A stretch of 47,655 nucleotides of DNA from Nitriliruptoraceae bacterium. Lineage in GTDB: Bacteria; Actinomycetota; Nitriliruptoria; Nitriliruptorales; Nitriliruptoraceae. The position numbers and the translations under genes are program-made. Below, piece by piece: positions 1-8,547 of this stretch; position 1 is the first letter of the stretch, and each line of letters opens with the position of its first letter. The stretch lies in contig SLMP01000009.1 of the NCBI GenBank assembly GCA_007133465.1, positions 1 through 47,655 of the forward strand, in the 5' to 3' direction. The notes below the pieces were generated by a model. That model was not told the origin of the DNA, searched no databases, and worked only from the letters and a program-made list of their open reading frames with translations.

Positions 1-48
1 CCGGGTCGGGGGCCGGGTCGGGGGCCGGGTCCGGGTCCGGGTCCGGCT
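1..48. repeat. Low-complexity GGGTCC/GGGGCC repeat
   Basis: Near-perfect tandem copies of a GGGTCC/GGGTCGGGGGCC unit. On the minus strand they encode a run of Asp-Pro and Ala-Pro pairs at the C-terminal end of the acetyltransferase. Such tracts vary in length by slippage. Confidence 0.7.
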
Positions 49-880
49 GGTCGTCCGCCGCCGCGTCCAGCTGCGCCTCCTCGTCCGCATCGGCGAGGGC
101 CGCGTCGATCCAGTCGGCGAACGGACCGCGTTCACGCCAGTGCGGGACCGCGGGCGTCGGCGGTTCCTTCGGGGCCAGGCGCCGCCGCAGCCGCTGGACC
201 CACATCGGGGGCGTGACCGTGGCCAGGGACGAGTGGTGTGCGCCTTCGTCGGCGAGGGCGCGGATCGCGCGGCCCGCGGGGGTGTCCGGCAGGTCGACGA
301 GCCGCCGCGGCAGGCGCAGGTCGACCTCCTCGACCTCAGAGGTGATGGGCTGCCGTTCGGCCCCGAGCTGGTCGAACAGCTCCAACATGGTGTCGTTGTC
401 GGCGAGCACGTAGTTGCGGAAGACCTCGATGCCGTTGGCGATCGCGACCTCCGCGAGGAGCGCGAGGAGCATCGTCCCCAGCCCGCGGCCCTGGTAGCGG
501 TCGATCACCGTGATCGACGCCTCCGCGACCCGCTGGTTGGTGGCGAGCCGTGCGTACTGTCCGAGCGCGACGGCGGGCACGTCCGGGTGGTCCGCGTCGA
601 GCACCAACCACGCGACGCGGTCGTGGTGGTCCACGTCGGTCGTGTAGCGCAGCTGCTCGTCGGTCAGGTGGTCGACGCGGGTGTGGAAGCGCAGGTAGCG
701 GGAACGGGGCGAGAGCAGCTGCAGCGCACCCTGCAGCCGCTCCCCGTCGTCCGGCCGGATGGGACGCAACTGCACCTGCGTCCCATCGCGCAGCGTGGCG
801 GTGAGGGGGTCGAACGCGCGCCCCTCCGCAGCAGCGTCGTTGATCCCGATGACGTCACCGAGTTCGGCGAGACGGACCAT
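1..880 (-). CDS. GNAT-family N-acetyltransferase, 3' end cut by window edge
   Basis: This gene reads leftward off the window, so only about 293 residues are visible and the stop is missing. ATG at 880 follows a GGAGG six bases upstream. Residues around 45-75 contain SPRSRYLRF, a motif common at the start of Pat-like GNAT domains, and the acetyl-CoA loop is YQGRGLGTMLL. It should transfer an acetyl group from acetyl-CoA to an amine, possibly a protein lysine as in bacterial Pat enzymes, but no cyclic-nucleotide domain like that of mycobacterial Pat is visible. The visible C-terminus turns into an acidic Asp-Pro repeat tail. The GNAT assignment is firm; the substrate is unknown. Confidence 0.85.
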   Translation of the reverse strand, partial: MVRLAELGDVIGINDAAAEGRAFDPLTATLRDGTQVQLRPIRPDDGERLQGALQLLSPRSRYLRFHTRVDHLTDEQLRYTTDVDHHDRVAWLVLDADHPDVPAVALGQYARLATNQRVAEASITVIDRYQGRGLGTMLLALLAEVAIANGIEVFRNYVLADNDTMLELFDQLGAERQPITSEVEEVDLRLPRRLVDLPDTPAGRAIRALADEGAHHSSLATVTPPMWVQRLRRRLAPKEPPTPAVPHWRERGPFADWIDAALADADEEAQLDAAADDQPDPDPDPAPDPAPDP

Positions 881-1180
881 CTGCGGCCTCCGGTCCTCCG
901 CCGCTCCGGGTGCCGCGGCGGCGCATGGCGACCACGGGGAGAGGCGGCACGCTCGGTCGGGCGGGCCCGCGGACCGAACGGTCGACCCCGGTGACCGAAC
1001 ACCTCGAGGGTACGCAGGTCCGACCCGGCGCGGTCGGGACGAACGGCCCGTCGGACCAGGGCGCAGCGCACCACCGGCGTGGGCGTCCCCGGAGGCGGGC
1101 GCAGAGCGCGCTCGGCGGATCGAGGTCGTTTGCTCCCGACGTCCGCGGCCGTGACGGCGCCGTCGTCCCGGCCCATCACG
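881..1180. other. 300-bp intergenic region, no gene seen
   Basis: Lies between the start of the minus-strand acetyltransferase and the stop of the next minus-strand gene. Open frames here have no recognisable domain. TACCCT (minus strand, near 1009-1014) upstream of the acetyltransferase could be a -10 element. Nothing else is evident. Confidence 0.4.
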
Positions 1181-1732
1181 TCACACGGCCCGTTCCGCCA
1201 CCAGCAGCCCCAGCAGGCGCCGGGCGAACCACTCGACGGCAGCCGGGTCGTCCGGTCGCGGTTCGGGCCGCCGCGGACGGCGCCGCACCGCGGTCTCGTG
1301 CCCGTGGACGCCCGGCAGATGGCTCCACCGCTCACGCGTCGGGGCGAGGGTCGTGGCGAAACGCGCGGTGATCCGCGGCCGGAACGTGGCGGGGCCGTGC
1401 AGCATCCCGGTCGCGGCGATCGGCACGGACGGCGATGGCGCGACCGCACCGCCCAGCGCCGCCGGACCGACCTCGAACAGCCCACACGGGCGGGCGTTGA
1501 GGGTCCGGACGTGCCGGCTGACGTAGCCGACGATCTCCGGGCTGGCCGCGCCGTCGTGGCGGCCGTCGCCCAGCACCACCGCGGCGAACAGGACGGGGTC
1601 CGGTGCCGTGGCGGCGCGGTGCAGCGCCACCTCGACCCCCGCGCGGCGCAGGTACGCGGCGAGCTCTGCCGCCACCTCGCCCGGATGGTCCGCACAGGCG
1701 TGGAAGGCCACCAGCACCCGGGGGGTGACCAT
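1181..1732 (-). CDS. Flavodoxin-like domain protein, HemG-like (tentative)
   Basis: A 183-residue protein starting at an ATG preceded by GAGGAG. The N-terminus RVLVAFHACADHPGEVAAELAAYLRRAGVEV has the strand-loop-helix layout of the flavodoxin FMN site and of the HemG/menaquinone-dependent protoporphyrinogen oxidase group, followed by a VVLGDGRHDG segment matching the second flavin loop. The phosphate loop is poorly conserved, so flavin binding is uncertain. It stands alone, divergent from the patatin gene, with a tandem palindromic repeat between the two promoters. A general flavodoxin-fold reductase is the safer reading. Confidence 0.5.
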   Translation of the reverse strand: MVTPRVLVAFHACADHPGEVAAELAAYLRRAGVEVALHRAATAPDPVLFAAVVLGDGRHDGAASPEIVGYVSRHVRTLNARPCGLFEVGPAALGGAVAPSPSVPIAATGMLHGPATFRPRITARFATTLAPTRERWSHLPGVHGHETAVRRRPRRPEPRPDDPAAVEWFARRLLGLLVAERAV

Positions 1733-1840
1733 CCGATGCTCCTCGCTCCGCTGCGAGCCTGCCAGTCGCCGGCGCCGCGGACCAGTCCCGAATGGCCCCA
1801 TGCAGGGGGGCCGAGCGGGCGTCTTCCGCGCCGGACGACG

Positions 1841-1876
1841 GCCGACGTCGGCCGACGTCGGCCGACGTCGTAGGCT
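1841..1876. promoter_or_regulatory. Three tandem 10-bp palindromic repeats plus TAGGCT -10-like element
   Basis: GCCGACGTCG occurs three times back to back (1841-1870), each with the self-complementary core CGACGTCG. The unit length is one helical turn, so all copies face the same side of the DNA. TAGGCT at 1871-1876 directly follows and is placed as a -10 element for the patatin gene. The array lies between two divergent genes and would cover the -35 region, which suits an operator. Confidence 0.5.
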
Positions 1877-1950
1877 GCGCCGAGCGGTCGGGAGGACCGC
1901 GGTACGCGCCGCGGGCGGCGTGGCCGACGTGACGACCGGGAGGATGCCGG

Positions 1951-2916
1951 ATGCCTCGGATCGGACTCGTGCTCGGGGCGGGTGGCGTGGTCGGCCACGC
2001 GTTCCACGTCGGGGTGTTGAAGGCGCTCGAGGAGGCGACCGGGTGGGACCCGCGCGACGCCGAGGTGATCGTCGGGACCTCGGCCGGGTCGCACGTCGCC
2101 GCCTACCTGCGAGCCGGCGCGAGCGCCTCCGACCTGGCCGCCCGCATCGCCGGGGACGGCGCCGCGATGGTCGACCGAGGCATGCACCAGCGCCTCGGCG
2201 ATCCGTTCCCGGTGCCCGCGCCCCGCCCCGCCTTCGGGCTGACGGCGCCCCGCCTGCTCGCCCGGGGCGTCACCCGTCCGTGGGCGACCCTGCCCGGCGC
2301 CGTCCTCGCGGGATGGGCGCCGCGGGGTCGGGTCTCCCTGCGGGCCTTCGCGGCGCGGATCAACTGGCTGTTCCCCGACCGCGACTGGCCGCAACGACCC
2401 CTGTGGCTCCCGGCGGTCGACCTCCGCGAAGGACGCTTGACGGTGTTCGGCCGCGAGGGCGCGCCGCGGACGGACGTCGGGACGGCGGTGGCCGCGTCGT
2501 GCGCGGTCCCCGGGTGGTTCACCCCGGTGGAGGTCGACGGCGTGCCCTACGTCGACGGTGGCGCCCGCTCCGTGACCAACCTCGACCTGCTCGCGGCGGA
2601 GGGGCTCGACCTCGTCGTGGTGTCCTCGCCGATGTCGATCAGCGGTGCCGCCGGCCCCCGGCTGCGGACCGGGGCCCGCTGGTCGCTGCGGTTGCGGCTC
2701 GGGCAGGAGGCCCGCAAGGTCCGCCGGCGCGGGACCGACGTCGTCGCCTTCCAGCCGACGCCGGCGGACGTCGCGGTGATGGGCTGGAACGCGATGAACC
2801 CCACCCGCCGGCGTGAGGTCGTCCGGCAGGCCTACGCGTCGGCATCGCACCGCCTGGCGCGCGATTCGGCGATGGCTCGGCTGGCGCCGTTGACCCAGGT
2901 CGCCGCGGGCCGCTGA
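1951..2916 (+). CDS. Patatin-like phospholipase
   Basis: A 321-residue patatin-fold lipid acyl hydrolase. The oxyanion loop GAGGVVGHAFHVGVL is at 9-23, the nucleophile elbow GTSAG gives Ser44, and the dyad Asp is Asp202 in YVDGG, the canonical DGG motif. No signal peptide is visible, so it is probably cytoplasmic or membrane-peripheral. ATG follows GGGAGG by seven bases. The neighbour on the opposite strand is a wax-ester/triacylglycerol synthase, which fits a role in lipid turnover, although the specific lipid cannot be read from sequence. Confidence 0.88.
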   Translation: MPRIGLVLGAGGVVGHAFHVGVLKALEEATGWDPRDAEVIVGTSAGSHVAAYLRAGASASDLAARIAGDGAAMVDRGMHQRLGDPFPVPAPRPAFGLTAPRLLARGVTRPWATLPGAVLAGWAPRGRVSLRAFAARINWLFPDRDWPQRPLWLPAVDLREGRLTVFGREGAPRTDVGTAVAASCAVPGWFTPVEVDGVPYVDGGARSVTNLDLLAAEGLDLVVVSSPMSISGAAGPRLRTGARWSLRLRLGQEARKVRRRGTDVVAFQPTPADVAVMGWNAMNPTRRREVVRQAYASASHRLARDSAMARLAPLTQVAAGR

Positions 2917-2946
2917 GCTGGACACGCGACGATCCGGCGCGGCGGA

Positions 2947-4344
2947 TCAGACCTCCTCGGCCCGCTGCATCAGCTCCGCGAGGCCCTCCTCGATGCCACG
3001 CACCATGACCTCGAGGTCATCGATGCTGTCCCTATCGGCCGTCACCCCGACCGTGATCCGTCCGTTGTAGGAGAAGATGGCGGTCCCGACCCGTATCGGG
3101 CCGGCGATCGGGACGTACGGGAACGCGGTCTGCATCTGGCGACCCGCCGCGTAGAGCGGGACCTGCGGGCCGGGCACGTTGGTCGTGACGGTCTCGACCA
3201 GCTGCCGCGACGCAGCGTGGGTGGCCTTGAACGCGAGCCGCGTGCCGAACGCCAGCGCCGCCGGCGGCGCGAAGCCCGCGGCGGTCGTGACCAGCGTGTC
3301 CGTGGCGACCGCCTGGCCCGAGTGCTTCAGGGTGTCCATCTCCCCCCGCACGGCGACGAGACGCTCGACCGGGTCGGCGATCCCGACCGGGAGGTCCGCG
3401 AACAGCGCCGCGACCCGGTTGTTGAAGGAGCCGCGCTCGGACTCGGTGCGGACGTTGACCGGCACGAGGCTGCGGACGGTGCGGTCGGTGACGTCCTCGT
3501 CGTGGGCCAGGAGCAGGTCGCGGTAGCCGCGGGTGACCACCGTGAGGATGACGTCGTTCACGCTGCCGCCGAACACCGACCGGACCTGCTTGATGTCGGC
3601 GAGGCTGCCCTCCATCCACGCGTAGCGGCGGTGCGGACCGATGTGGCCGAGCAGCACCGACGGGGGACGGGGGCGGACCAGCGGCGTCATCGCCGCAAAG
3701 CCCTTCACGTTCGCCGCGAGCGAGCGGACGGCCCGCCGCGGCGCACGGAACCGCGCCCGGACCGCCCGAAGCTGCTCGCGAGGCGAGCCGAGGTAGTCGC
3801 CGACCGTCTCGGTGACGAGCCGCAGGTTCGACGGGGGCGACTCGGGGTTCCAGGTGTCGGGCACGGCCGGGGAGCTGTCCGGGGTCGGATCGAGGATCAC
3901 CCCGAGCAGGTCGGTGCCGGACACCCCGTCGACCAGGGCGTGGTGCACCTTGCTGATCAGTGCCCACTGGTCGTCGACGAGTCCCTCGATGACCCACATC
4001 TCCCACAGCGGTTTGGAGAGGTCGATGCGCTGCGCCATCACCCGGCCGACGAGGTTGCGCAGCTCCTCCCGTCCGCCCGGCGCCGGCAGCGCGGTGTGAC
4101 GTAGGTGGTAGTCGAGGCTGAAGTGCGGGTCGTCCACCCACACCGGCCGGCCGAGCTCGAACGGGACGTCACGGACCCGTTGGCGGTACCGCGGGACGAG
4201 CGGCAGCTTGCCCGTCACCATCGCGGCGAGATCCTCGAACGGTGGCGGCGGACCCTCGAAGATGCCGACGGACCCGATGTGCATCAGGTTGACGTCGTCC
4301 TCGATGTGCAGGAACGCCGCGTCGAGCGGACTGAGTCGATCCAC
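2947..4344 (-). CDS. Wax ester synthase/diacylglycerol acyltransferase (WS/DGAT), copy 1
   Basis: A 465-residue enzyme that esterifies acyl-CoA to diacylglycerol or fatty alcohol for storage lipids. The catalytic HHxxxDG motif is HHALVDG at 134-140; PLWEMW at 112-117, SVNDVILTVV and NVPGPQVPLY are the other conserved WS/DGAT blocks. The start is GTG at 4344, with GGGAGG seven bases upstream. Length is normal for the actinobacterial family. A second, more diverged copy lies at 8548-9897. The family call is very secure; which lipid is made is not. Confidence 0.93.
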   Translation of the reverse strand: MDRLSPLDAAFLHIEDDVNLMHIGSVGIFEGPPPPFEDLAAMVTGKLPLVPRYRQRVRDVPFELGRPVWVDDPHFSLDYHLRHTALPAPGGREELRNLVGRVMAQRIDLSKPLWEMWVIEGLVDDQWALISKVHHALVDGVSGTDLLGVILDPTPDSSPAVPDTWNPESPPSNLRLVTETVGDYLGSPREQLRAVRARFRAPRRAVRSLAANVKGFAAMTPLVRPRPPSVLLGHIGPHRRYAWMEGSLADIKQVRSVFGGSVNDVILTVVTRGYRDLLLAHDEDVTDRTVRSLVPVNVRTESERGSFNNRVAALFADLPVGIADPVERLVAVRGEMDTLKHSGQAVATDTLVTTAAGFAPPAALAFGTRLAFKATHAASRQLVETVTTNVPGPQVPLYAAGRQMQTAFPYVPIAGPIRVGTAIFSYNGRITVGVTADRDSIDDLEVMVRGIEEGLAELMQRAEEV

Positions 4345-4405
4345 GTGGTTGCCTCCCGACGGGCGTGCCCAGCTCGACGCCGGGTCCCGTCACGGTTGTA
4401 GCGGG

Positions 4406-4963
4406 TCAGCCGCTCGGCTGCAGCCGGTCGAGGACCGCGACGTGCGTGCGCCACGTCTCCTCGTCGAACAGCACCAGCCGGACCAGACGGACCGAGCGCA
4501 GACCGGCGCGGGCCACCTCGACGAGCGCGGTCAGCGCCACCTCGGCGGCCTCTGCGACCGGATAGCCGTAGATCCCCGTCGAGAGGGCGGGGAACCCGAT
4601 GCTCTCGAGGTCGGCCTGGTCGGCGAGTGCGAGCGCCTGCCGGTAGCAGGCGGTCAACAGCTCGGCGGCGTGCTCGTCACGGTCGTACACCGGCCCGACG
4701 CAGTGCACGACATGGGCGTTCGGCAGGTCGTGCCCGCCGGTGAGCACGCAGGAGCCGGTCACGATCGGGCCGAGCGGCCGGCACTCGGCGGCCAGGCCGG
4801 GCCCGGCTGCACGGTGCACGGCGCCGGCGACCCCACCGCCGGGGGCGAGCTGCGGGTTCGCGGCGTTGACGATCGCGTCGAGGTCGGGCTGGTCGACGAG
4901 GTCGCCGACGACGACCTCGATCCGCGTGTCGCGCACCTCGCACGCCCGGGTGCCGTGTTCCAT
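4406..4963 (-). CDS. Macro-domain protein, O-acetyl-ADP-ribose deacetylase type
   Basis: A 185-residue single macro domain. The ADP-ribose pocket is marked by GDLVDQPDLDAIVNAAN (20-36) and the glycine loop PGGGVAGAVHRAAG (41-54), with the second loop ALSTGIYGYP near the C-terminal third. Members of this MacroD/YmdB-like group hydrolyse O-acetyl-ADP-ribose or ADP-ribosyl-glutamate. It sits 61 bp upstream of the WS/DGAT gene on the same strand and may share its transcript, with no obvious functional link. Confidence 0.9.
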   Translation of the reverse strand: MEHGTRACEVRDTRIEVVVGDLVDQPDLDAIVNAANPQLAPGGGVAGAVHRAAGPGLAAECRPLGPIVTGSCVLTGGHDLPNAHVVHCVGPVYDRDEHAAELLTACYRQALALADQADLESIGFPALSTGIYGYPVAEAAEVALTALVEVARAGLRSVRLVRLVLFDEETWRTHVAVLDRLQPSG

Positions 4964-5044
4964 CCCGCTCTCCCCGCTCGCCCCTCGGACGACCGTGCGC
5001 CGCCGGGTCCCGTCCCACGTCCGCAGACAGCGTAGGCGGCGCCG

Positions 5045-5050
5045 TACCCT
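5045..5050 (+). promoter_or_regulatory. Possible -10 element TACCCT
   Basis: TACCCT lies 22 bp upstream of the site-2 protease start. It resembles other TA-rich hexamers found before starts in this window. No convincing -35 element is seen. Confidence 0.25.
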
Positions 5051-5071
5051 CGGGCAGGGGACGAGGAGACC

Positions 5072-6208
5072 ATGGACGAGAACCTACGCCTCGGGCGGCT
5101 CTTCGGGGTCCGCATCGGCATCAACTGGAGCGTGCTGATCATCTTCGCGCTGATCGTCGCGGGATTGGCGGCCGGCCGCTTCCCGCTGGTCGCGCCGGAC
5201 CGCTCCACCACGGCGCACCTGCTCGCCGGCCTGGTCGCCGCCCTGCTGTTCTTCGGTTCGCTGCTGGCCCACGAGCTGTCGCACGCACTCGTCGCCCAGC
5301 GCAACGGCATCGACGTGGAGGGCATCACGCTGTGGATGCTCGGTGGCGTCGCGAAGCTGGAGGGGGAGGCGGCCACCCCCGGCGCGGAGCTGCGGATCGC
5401 CGGGGTGGGCCCGCTCGTGAGCCTGGTGCTCGGCCTGCTGTTCGGGCTGCTGTGGTGGGTGTCCGGGGGCCTGCTCGGGGATGGGCTGACCCGCGAGGTC
5501 CTGCAGTGGTTGGCGATCATCAACGTCGTGCTCGCGGTCTTCAACCTCGCTCCGGCGGCGCCACTCGACGGCGGGCGCATCCTGCGGGCGCTGCTGTGGT
5601 GGCGCCGAGGCGACCGCACCTCCGCCGCCGTGACGGCGTCACGCGCCGGACGCCTGTTCGGCTTCCTGCTGGTCGCCCTCGGCGTCGCCGAACTGCTGCT
5701 GGTCCCCGGCTTCGGCGGGCTGTGGCTGGTCCTGATCGGCTTCTTCATCGCCAACGCGGCGGCCGCCGAAGGGTCCTACGCCCAGGTCCAGGCGGGGCTG
5801 TCCGGGCTGCGGGTCGCGGACGTGATGACCCCCTCCCCGCTGGTGCTGCCCCAGCACCTCAACGTCGAGCAGGCGGTCGACGTCTACCTGCTGCCGAACC
5901 GCTTCTCGTCGTTCCCCGTCGTCTCGCCGGAGGGTCGTCCTCTGGGGCTCGTGACGTTGCAGCGCATCAAGCAGGTGCCCCGCGAGCAGTGGCCGGTGAC
6001 GTCGATCCAGCGGGTCGCCACACCGCTGGAGGAGGTCCCGATCGCGACGCCGTTCGAACCCCTGCTCGAGGTGCTCCGGCGGGTGCGGCAAGGCGGCGAG
6101 AGCCGCGTCCTCGTGGTCCACGACGGGCAGGTGGTCGGCATCGTCTCCCCCACCGACATCGCCCGGGTCCTCGACCGCGCCCCGCTGCGCAGCCGGCCCT
6201 CGGCATGA
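5072..6208 (+). CDS. Site-2 protease (M50) with C-terminal CBS pair
   Basis: A 378-residue intramembrane zinc metalloprotease. HELSH at 67-71 is the HExxH site within a membrane segment, and LDGG around 165-168 gives the third metal ligand; four or more hydrophobic segments occupy residues 15-230. From about 248 two CBS domains follow, starting VADVMTPSPLVL, which normally bind adenine nucleotides and gate activity. The arrangement matches the Rip3-like actinobacterial group. GACGAGGAG precedes the ATG. It overlaps the next gene by ATGA, so translation is probably coupled. The substrate, often an anti-sigma factor in this family, cannot be identified here. Confidence 0.92.
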   Translation: MDENLRLGRLFGVRIGINWSVLIIFALIVAGLAAGRFPLVAPDRSTTAHLLAGLVAALLFFGSLLAHELSHALVAQRNGIDVEGITLWMLGGVAKLEGEAATPGAELRIAGVGPLVSLVLGLLFGLLWWVSGGLLGDGLTREVLQWLAIINVVLAVFNLAPAAPLDGGRILRALLWWRRGDRTSAAVTASRAGRLFGFLLVALGVAELLLVPGFGGLWLVLIGFFIANAAAAEGSYAQVQAGLSGLRVADVMTPSPLVLPQHLNVEQAVDVYLLPNRFSSFPVVSPEGRPLGLVTLQRIKQVPREQWPVTSIQRVATPLEEVPIATPFEPLLEVLRRVRQGGESRVLVVHDGQVVGIVSPTDIARVLDRAPLRSRPSA

Positions 6209-6693
6209 TGCGGGGGGCGTCGTCCGTGCGGACGCTGGCCCGGTGGGCGCTCGGGCTGTTCCTCGTCGCCGCGGGGACCGGCCATTTCCTCGCCCCCGAG
6301 GCGTTCCTGGCCCAGACCCCCACCTGGCTCCCGGCGCGTGGCGCGATCGTGCTGGTCAGCGGGGTGGTCGAGGTGGTGCTCGGCGTCGCCCTGCTGGTCG
6401 TGCGGGCTCACCGGCGGACCCTCGGCTGGCTCGTGGCCGCGTTCTTCCTCGCGATCCTGCCCGGCAACGTGCACCAGGCCGTGGCGGGCACCGACGCCTT
6501 CGGTCTGGATACCCCGACCGCCCGGTGGCTGCGGCTCGGCTTCCAGCCGCTGCTGGTGCTGTGGGCGCTGTGGAGCACGGGCGCGATCGGTGACCGGGCT
6601 CCCGCCGCGGACGCGCCCGATCCGTCCGTTGGACCCGACCCCGCCACGGGCCGATCCTCGGCGGAGACCTCCGACCCCGACCTCCGACCCTAG
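6205..6693 (+). CDS. DoxX-like integral membrane protein
   Basis: 162 residues with four hydrophobic helices and the DoxX-like pattern GTGHFLAPEAF, then LPARGAIVLVSGVVEVVLG and LPGNVHQAV. The start at 6205 overlaps the protease stop; a second ATG follows immediately at 6208. The C-terminal 35 residues are Pro/Asp rich and probably disordered. DoxX relatives are small quinone-related or stress-linked membrane proteins, but a specific activity cannot be given. It is likely co-expressed with the site-2 protease. Confidence 0.75.
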   Translation: MMRGASSVRTLARWALGLFLVAAGTGHFLAPEAFLAQTPTWLPARGAIVLVSGVVEVVLGVALLVVRAHRRTLGWLVAAFFLAILPGNVHQAVAGTDAFGLDTPTARWLRLGFQPLLVLWALWSTGAIGDRAPAADAPDPSVGPDPATGRSSAETSDPDLRP

Positions 6694-6795
6694 CGGAGCC
6701 GTCTCAGGGCCGACAGGATGGGCACACGCGCCGTGGTGTTGGACGAGCGGCCAGTGAGGCGGGCGCCGCGCCACGGTGGCAGGAGGGACAACTCC

Positions 6796-7278
6796 ATGAC
6801 CATCGTGACCGAACACCTCGAGCAACGGGGGATCCAGTTCGAGGTCCTGCCCCACCCGCCCGCGACCTCGGCACTCGGCGAGGCCCTCGTGCTCGGCGCC
6901 CAACCCGACGAGGTGATCAAGACCGTCGTCTTGGACATCGAGACCGGCCACGCGCTCGCGATCGTGCCAGCCGACCGTCGGGTCGACCTCGACCTCGTCC
7001 GTGACGTGCTCGGCGACCGGCACGCCCGCCTCGCGAGCGAGGAGGAGATCGCCCGGGACTTCCCGGAGTTCGAGCTCGGGGCGATGCCGCCGCTGCCGTC
7101 GATGGTCCACATCCCGGTGGTGATCGACCCGTCGGTGTTCGAGCATCGGCGCATCACCTTCGCGGCCGGCACGCAGCGCGAGGCGGTGCGGACCTCGCCG
7201 GAGGGGCTGTTCACCGGCGCCAGCGTCGACATCGCGCCGATCACGGAGATCGAGGAGCACAGCGAGCTGACCGGCTGA
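6796..7278 (+). CDS. YbaK/prolyl-tRNA editing-domain protein
   Basis: A 160-residue YbaK/EbsC-type domain, which deacylates mischarged tRNA such as Cys-tRNA(Pro). The conserved lysine lies in VIKTVVLD near 39-46, followed by LAIVPADRRVDL and the glycine loop TGASVDIAPI close to the end. ATG at 6796 is chosen because AGGAGG sits nine bases upstream; an in-frame upstream start at 6718 lacks such a site and adds 26 low-complexity residues. In trans editing is the family role; its exact tRNA is not predictable here. Confidence 0.85.
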   Translation: MTIVTEHLEQRGIQFEVLPHPPATSALGEALVLGAQPDEVIKTVVLDIETGHALAIVPADRRVDLDLVRDVLGDRHARLASEEEIARDFPEFELGAMPPLPSMVHIPVVIDPSVFEHRRITFAAGTQREAVRTSPEGLFTGASVDIAPITEIEEHSELTG

Positions 7279-7306
7279 TCCGGCGCCGGCGCCGCCCGGG
7301 GACGGC

Positions 7307-7312
7307 TAGCGT
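7307..7312 (+). promoter_or_regulatory. Possible -10 element TAGCGT
   Basis: TAGCGT, 46 bp before the next gene. The same hexamer occurs upstream of starts at 11468 and 37022. Confidence 0.3.
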
Positions 7313-7357
7313 CCCCGCCCCCGGGCGCCCCCGCCGTCCGCCGACCGAGGATCACGC

Positions 7358-7759
7358 GTGTCGACCGAGCGCTTCGCCTTCGCCTTCGACCGACGGTTCG
7401 CCCGCCTGCTGACGCTGGTCGGCATCCGCCCCGACACCGCCGAGGTGGTGCTGACCGACACGGCGCTGACGGCACGGTTCGGCCGCTTGCGGCTCACGAC
7501 CCCGTGGTCGAACGTGCGTGACGTCGAGGTGACGCGTGGCTACCGCTGGTTCAAGGCGATCGGTCCCCGGGCGAGCCTCGCCGACCGGGGCGTGACGTTC
7601 GGCACCAACGCGCAGGCCGGCACCTGCGTCTGCTTCCACACCCCGGTGCCCGCCTTGGCCGGCGAACGGCTGCCGCACCCGGGGTTGACGGTCACCGTGG
7701 CGGACCCGGAGGGACTGGCCGCGGCGATCCGGCGCCGGCTCGAGGACCCGACGGCATGA
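7358..7759 (+). CDS. Conserved hypothetical protein, PH-like
   Basis: A 133-residue soluble protein starting at GTG. The alternating pattern around VVLTDTALTARFGRLRLTTPWSNVRDVEVTRGY resembles small beta-barrel PH-like proteins common in actinobacteria, and the C-terminus PEGLAAAIRRRLEDP is a typical closing helix of that group. No catalytic residues are visible. It overlaps the downstream dimethylargininase gene by ATGA, so the two are translationally coupled. Confidence 0.6.
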   Translation: MSTERFAFAFDRRFARLLTLVGIRPDTAEVVLTDTALTARFGRLRLTTPWSNVRDVEVTRGYRWFKAIGPRASLADRGVTFGTNAQAGTCVCFHTPVPALAGERLPHPGLTVTVADPEGLAAAIRRRLEDPTA

Positions 7760-8541
7760 CGCCCGTGCCTCCCGGCGCCGCGCTGCTGCGCGAGGTCTCC
7801 CCCCAGCTCGCCGACGCCGAACTGACCTTCCGCGACCGCGAACCCATCGACGTCGACCGGGCCCGAGCGCAGCACGCCGCCTACGCGGCCACGCTGCGCG
7901 ACCTCGGTCTGCGCATCGTGCGCGTCCCGCCGGCGCCCGAGCACCCCGACGGGGTGTTCGTCGAGGACACGGTCGTGGTCGTGGGCGGGCTCGCGGTCCT
8001 GTGCCGCCCCGGTGCCGCCACCCGCCGGCGTGAGGTGGCGGACGTGGGCCGCGTGCTCGCCGGCCTCGGGTTCGAGGTGGCCGTCGTCGCCGCACCCGCC
8101 CATCTCGACGGTGGCGACGTCCTGCGCATCGGCGACGAGGTGATCGTCGGCCTCAGCCGCCGCACCGACGAGGCCGGCGCCGCCGCCCTGCGTGACCTGC
8201 TCGGCGACCGGGTGGACGGCGTCCGGACCGTGAGGGTGACCGGCTCGCTGCACCTGAAGACCGCGGCCACCGCGCTCCCCGACGGGACCATCGTCGCCGT
8301 CCCCGGTTGGCTGGGACCCGGCGCGTTCCCCGACCGGGAGGTGCTCACGGCCCCCGAGCCGCCGGGCGCGAACGTGCTGCTGGTCGGGGACACGGTCGTC
8401 ACGACGGCCAGCGCCCCACGGACGCGGGCGCTGATCGCCGCCCGTGGTTTCGAGGTCGTCCCCGTCGAGGTCGGTGAGCTCGAACGGGCCGAGGCCGGCG
8501 TCACCTGCCTGTCGGTCCTGCTGCCGTCCCCACCCGCCTGA
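7756..8541 (+). CDS. Dimethylargininase/arginine-deiminase superfamily enzyme
   Basis: A 261-residue guanidino-group-modifying enzyme. The family triad is present: Glu70-Asp71 in FVEDT, His166 in GSLHLKTA and Cys251 in GVTCLSVLL. The length and absence of extra domains fit NG,NG-dimethylarginine dimethylaminohydrolase, which releases citrulline and dimethylamine, rather than the longer arginine deiminase. Other small members act on different amidines, so the substrate is inferred. It is the last gene of a plus-strand run and ends six bases from the convergent WS/DGAT. Confidence 0.85.
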   Translation: MTPVPPGAALLREVSPQLADAELTFRDREPIDVDRARAQHAAYAATLRDLGLRIVRVPPAPEHPDGVFVEDTVVVVGGLAVLCRPGAATRRREVADVGRVLAGLGFEVAVVAAPAHLDGGDVLRIGDEVIVGLSRRTDEAGAAALRDLLGDRVDGVRTVRVTGSLHLKTAATALPDGTIVAVPGWLGPGAFPDREVLTAPEPPGANVLLVGDTVVTTASAPRTRALIAARGFEVVPVEVGELERAEAGVTCLSVLLPSPPA

Positions 8542-8547
8542 TCCGCG

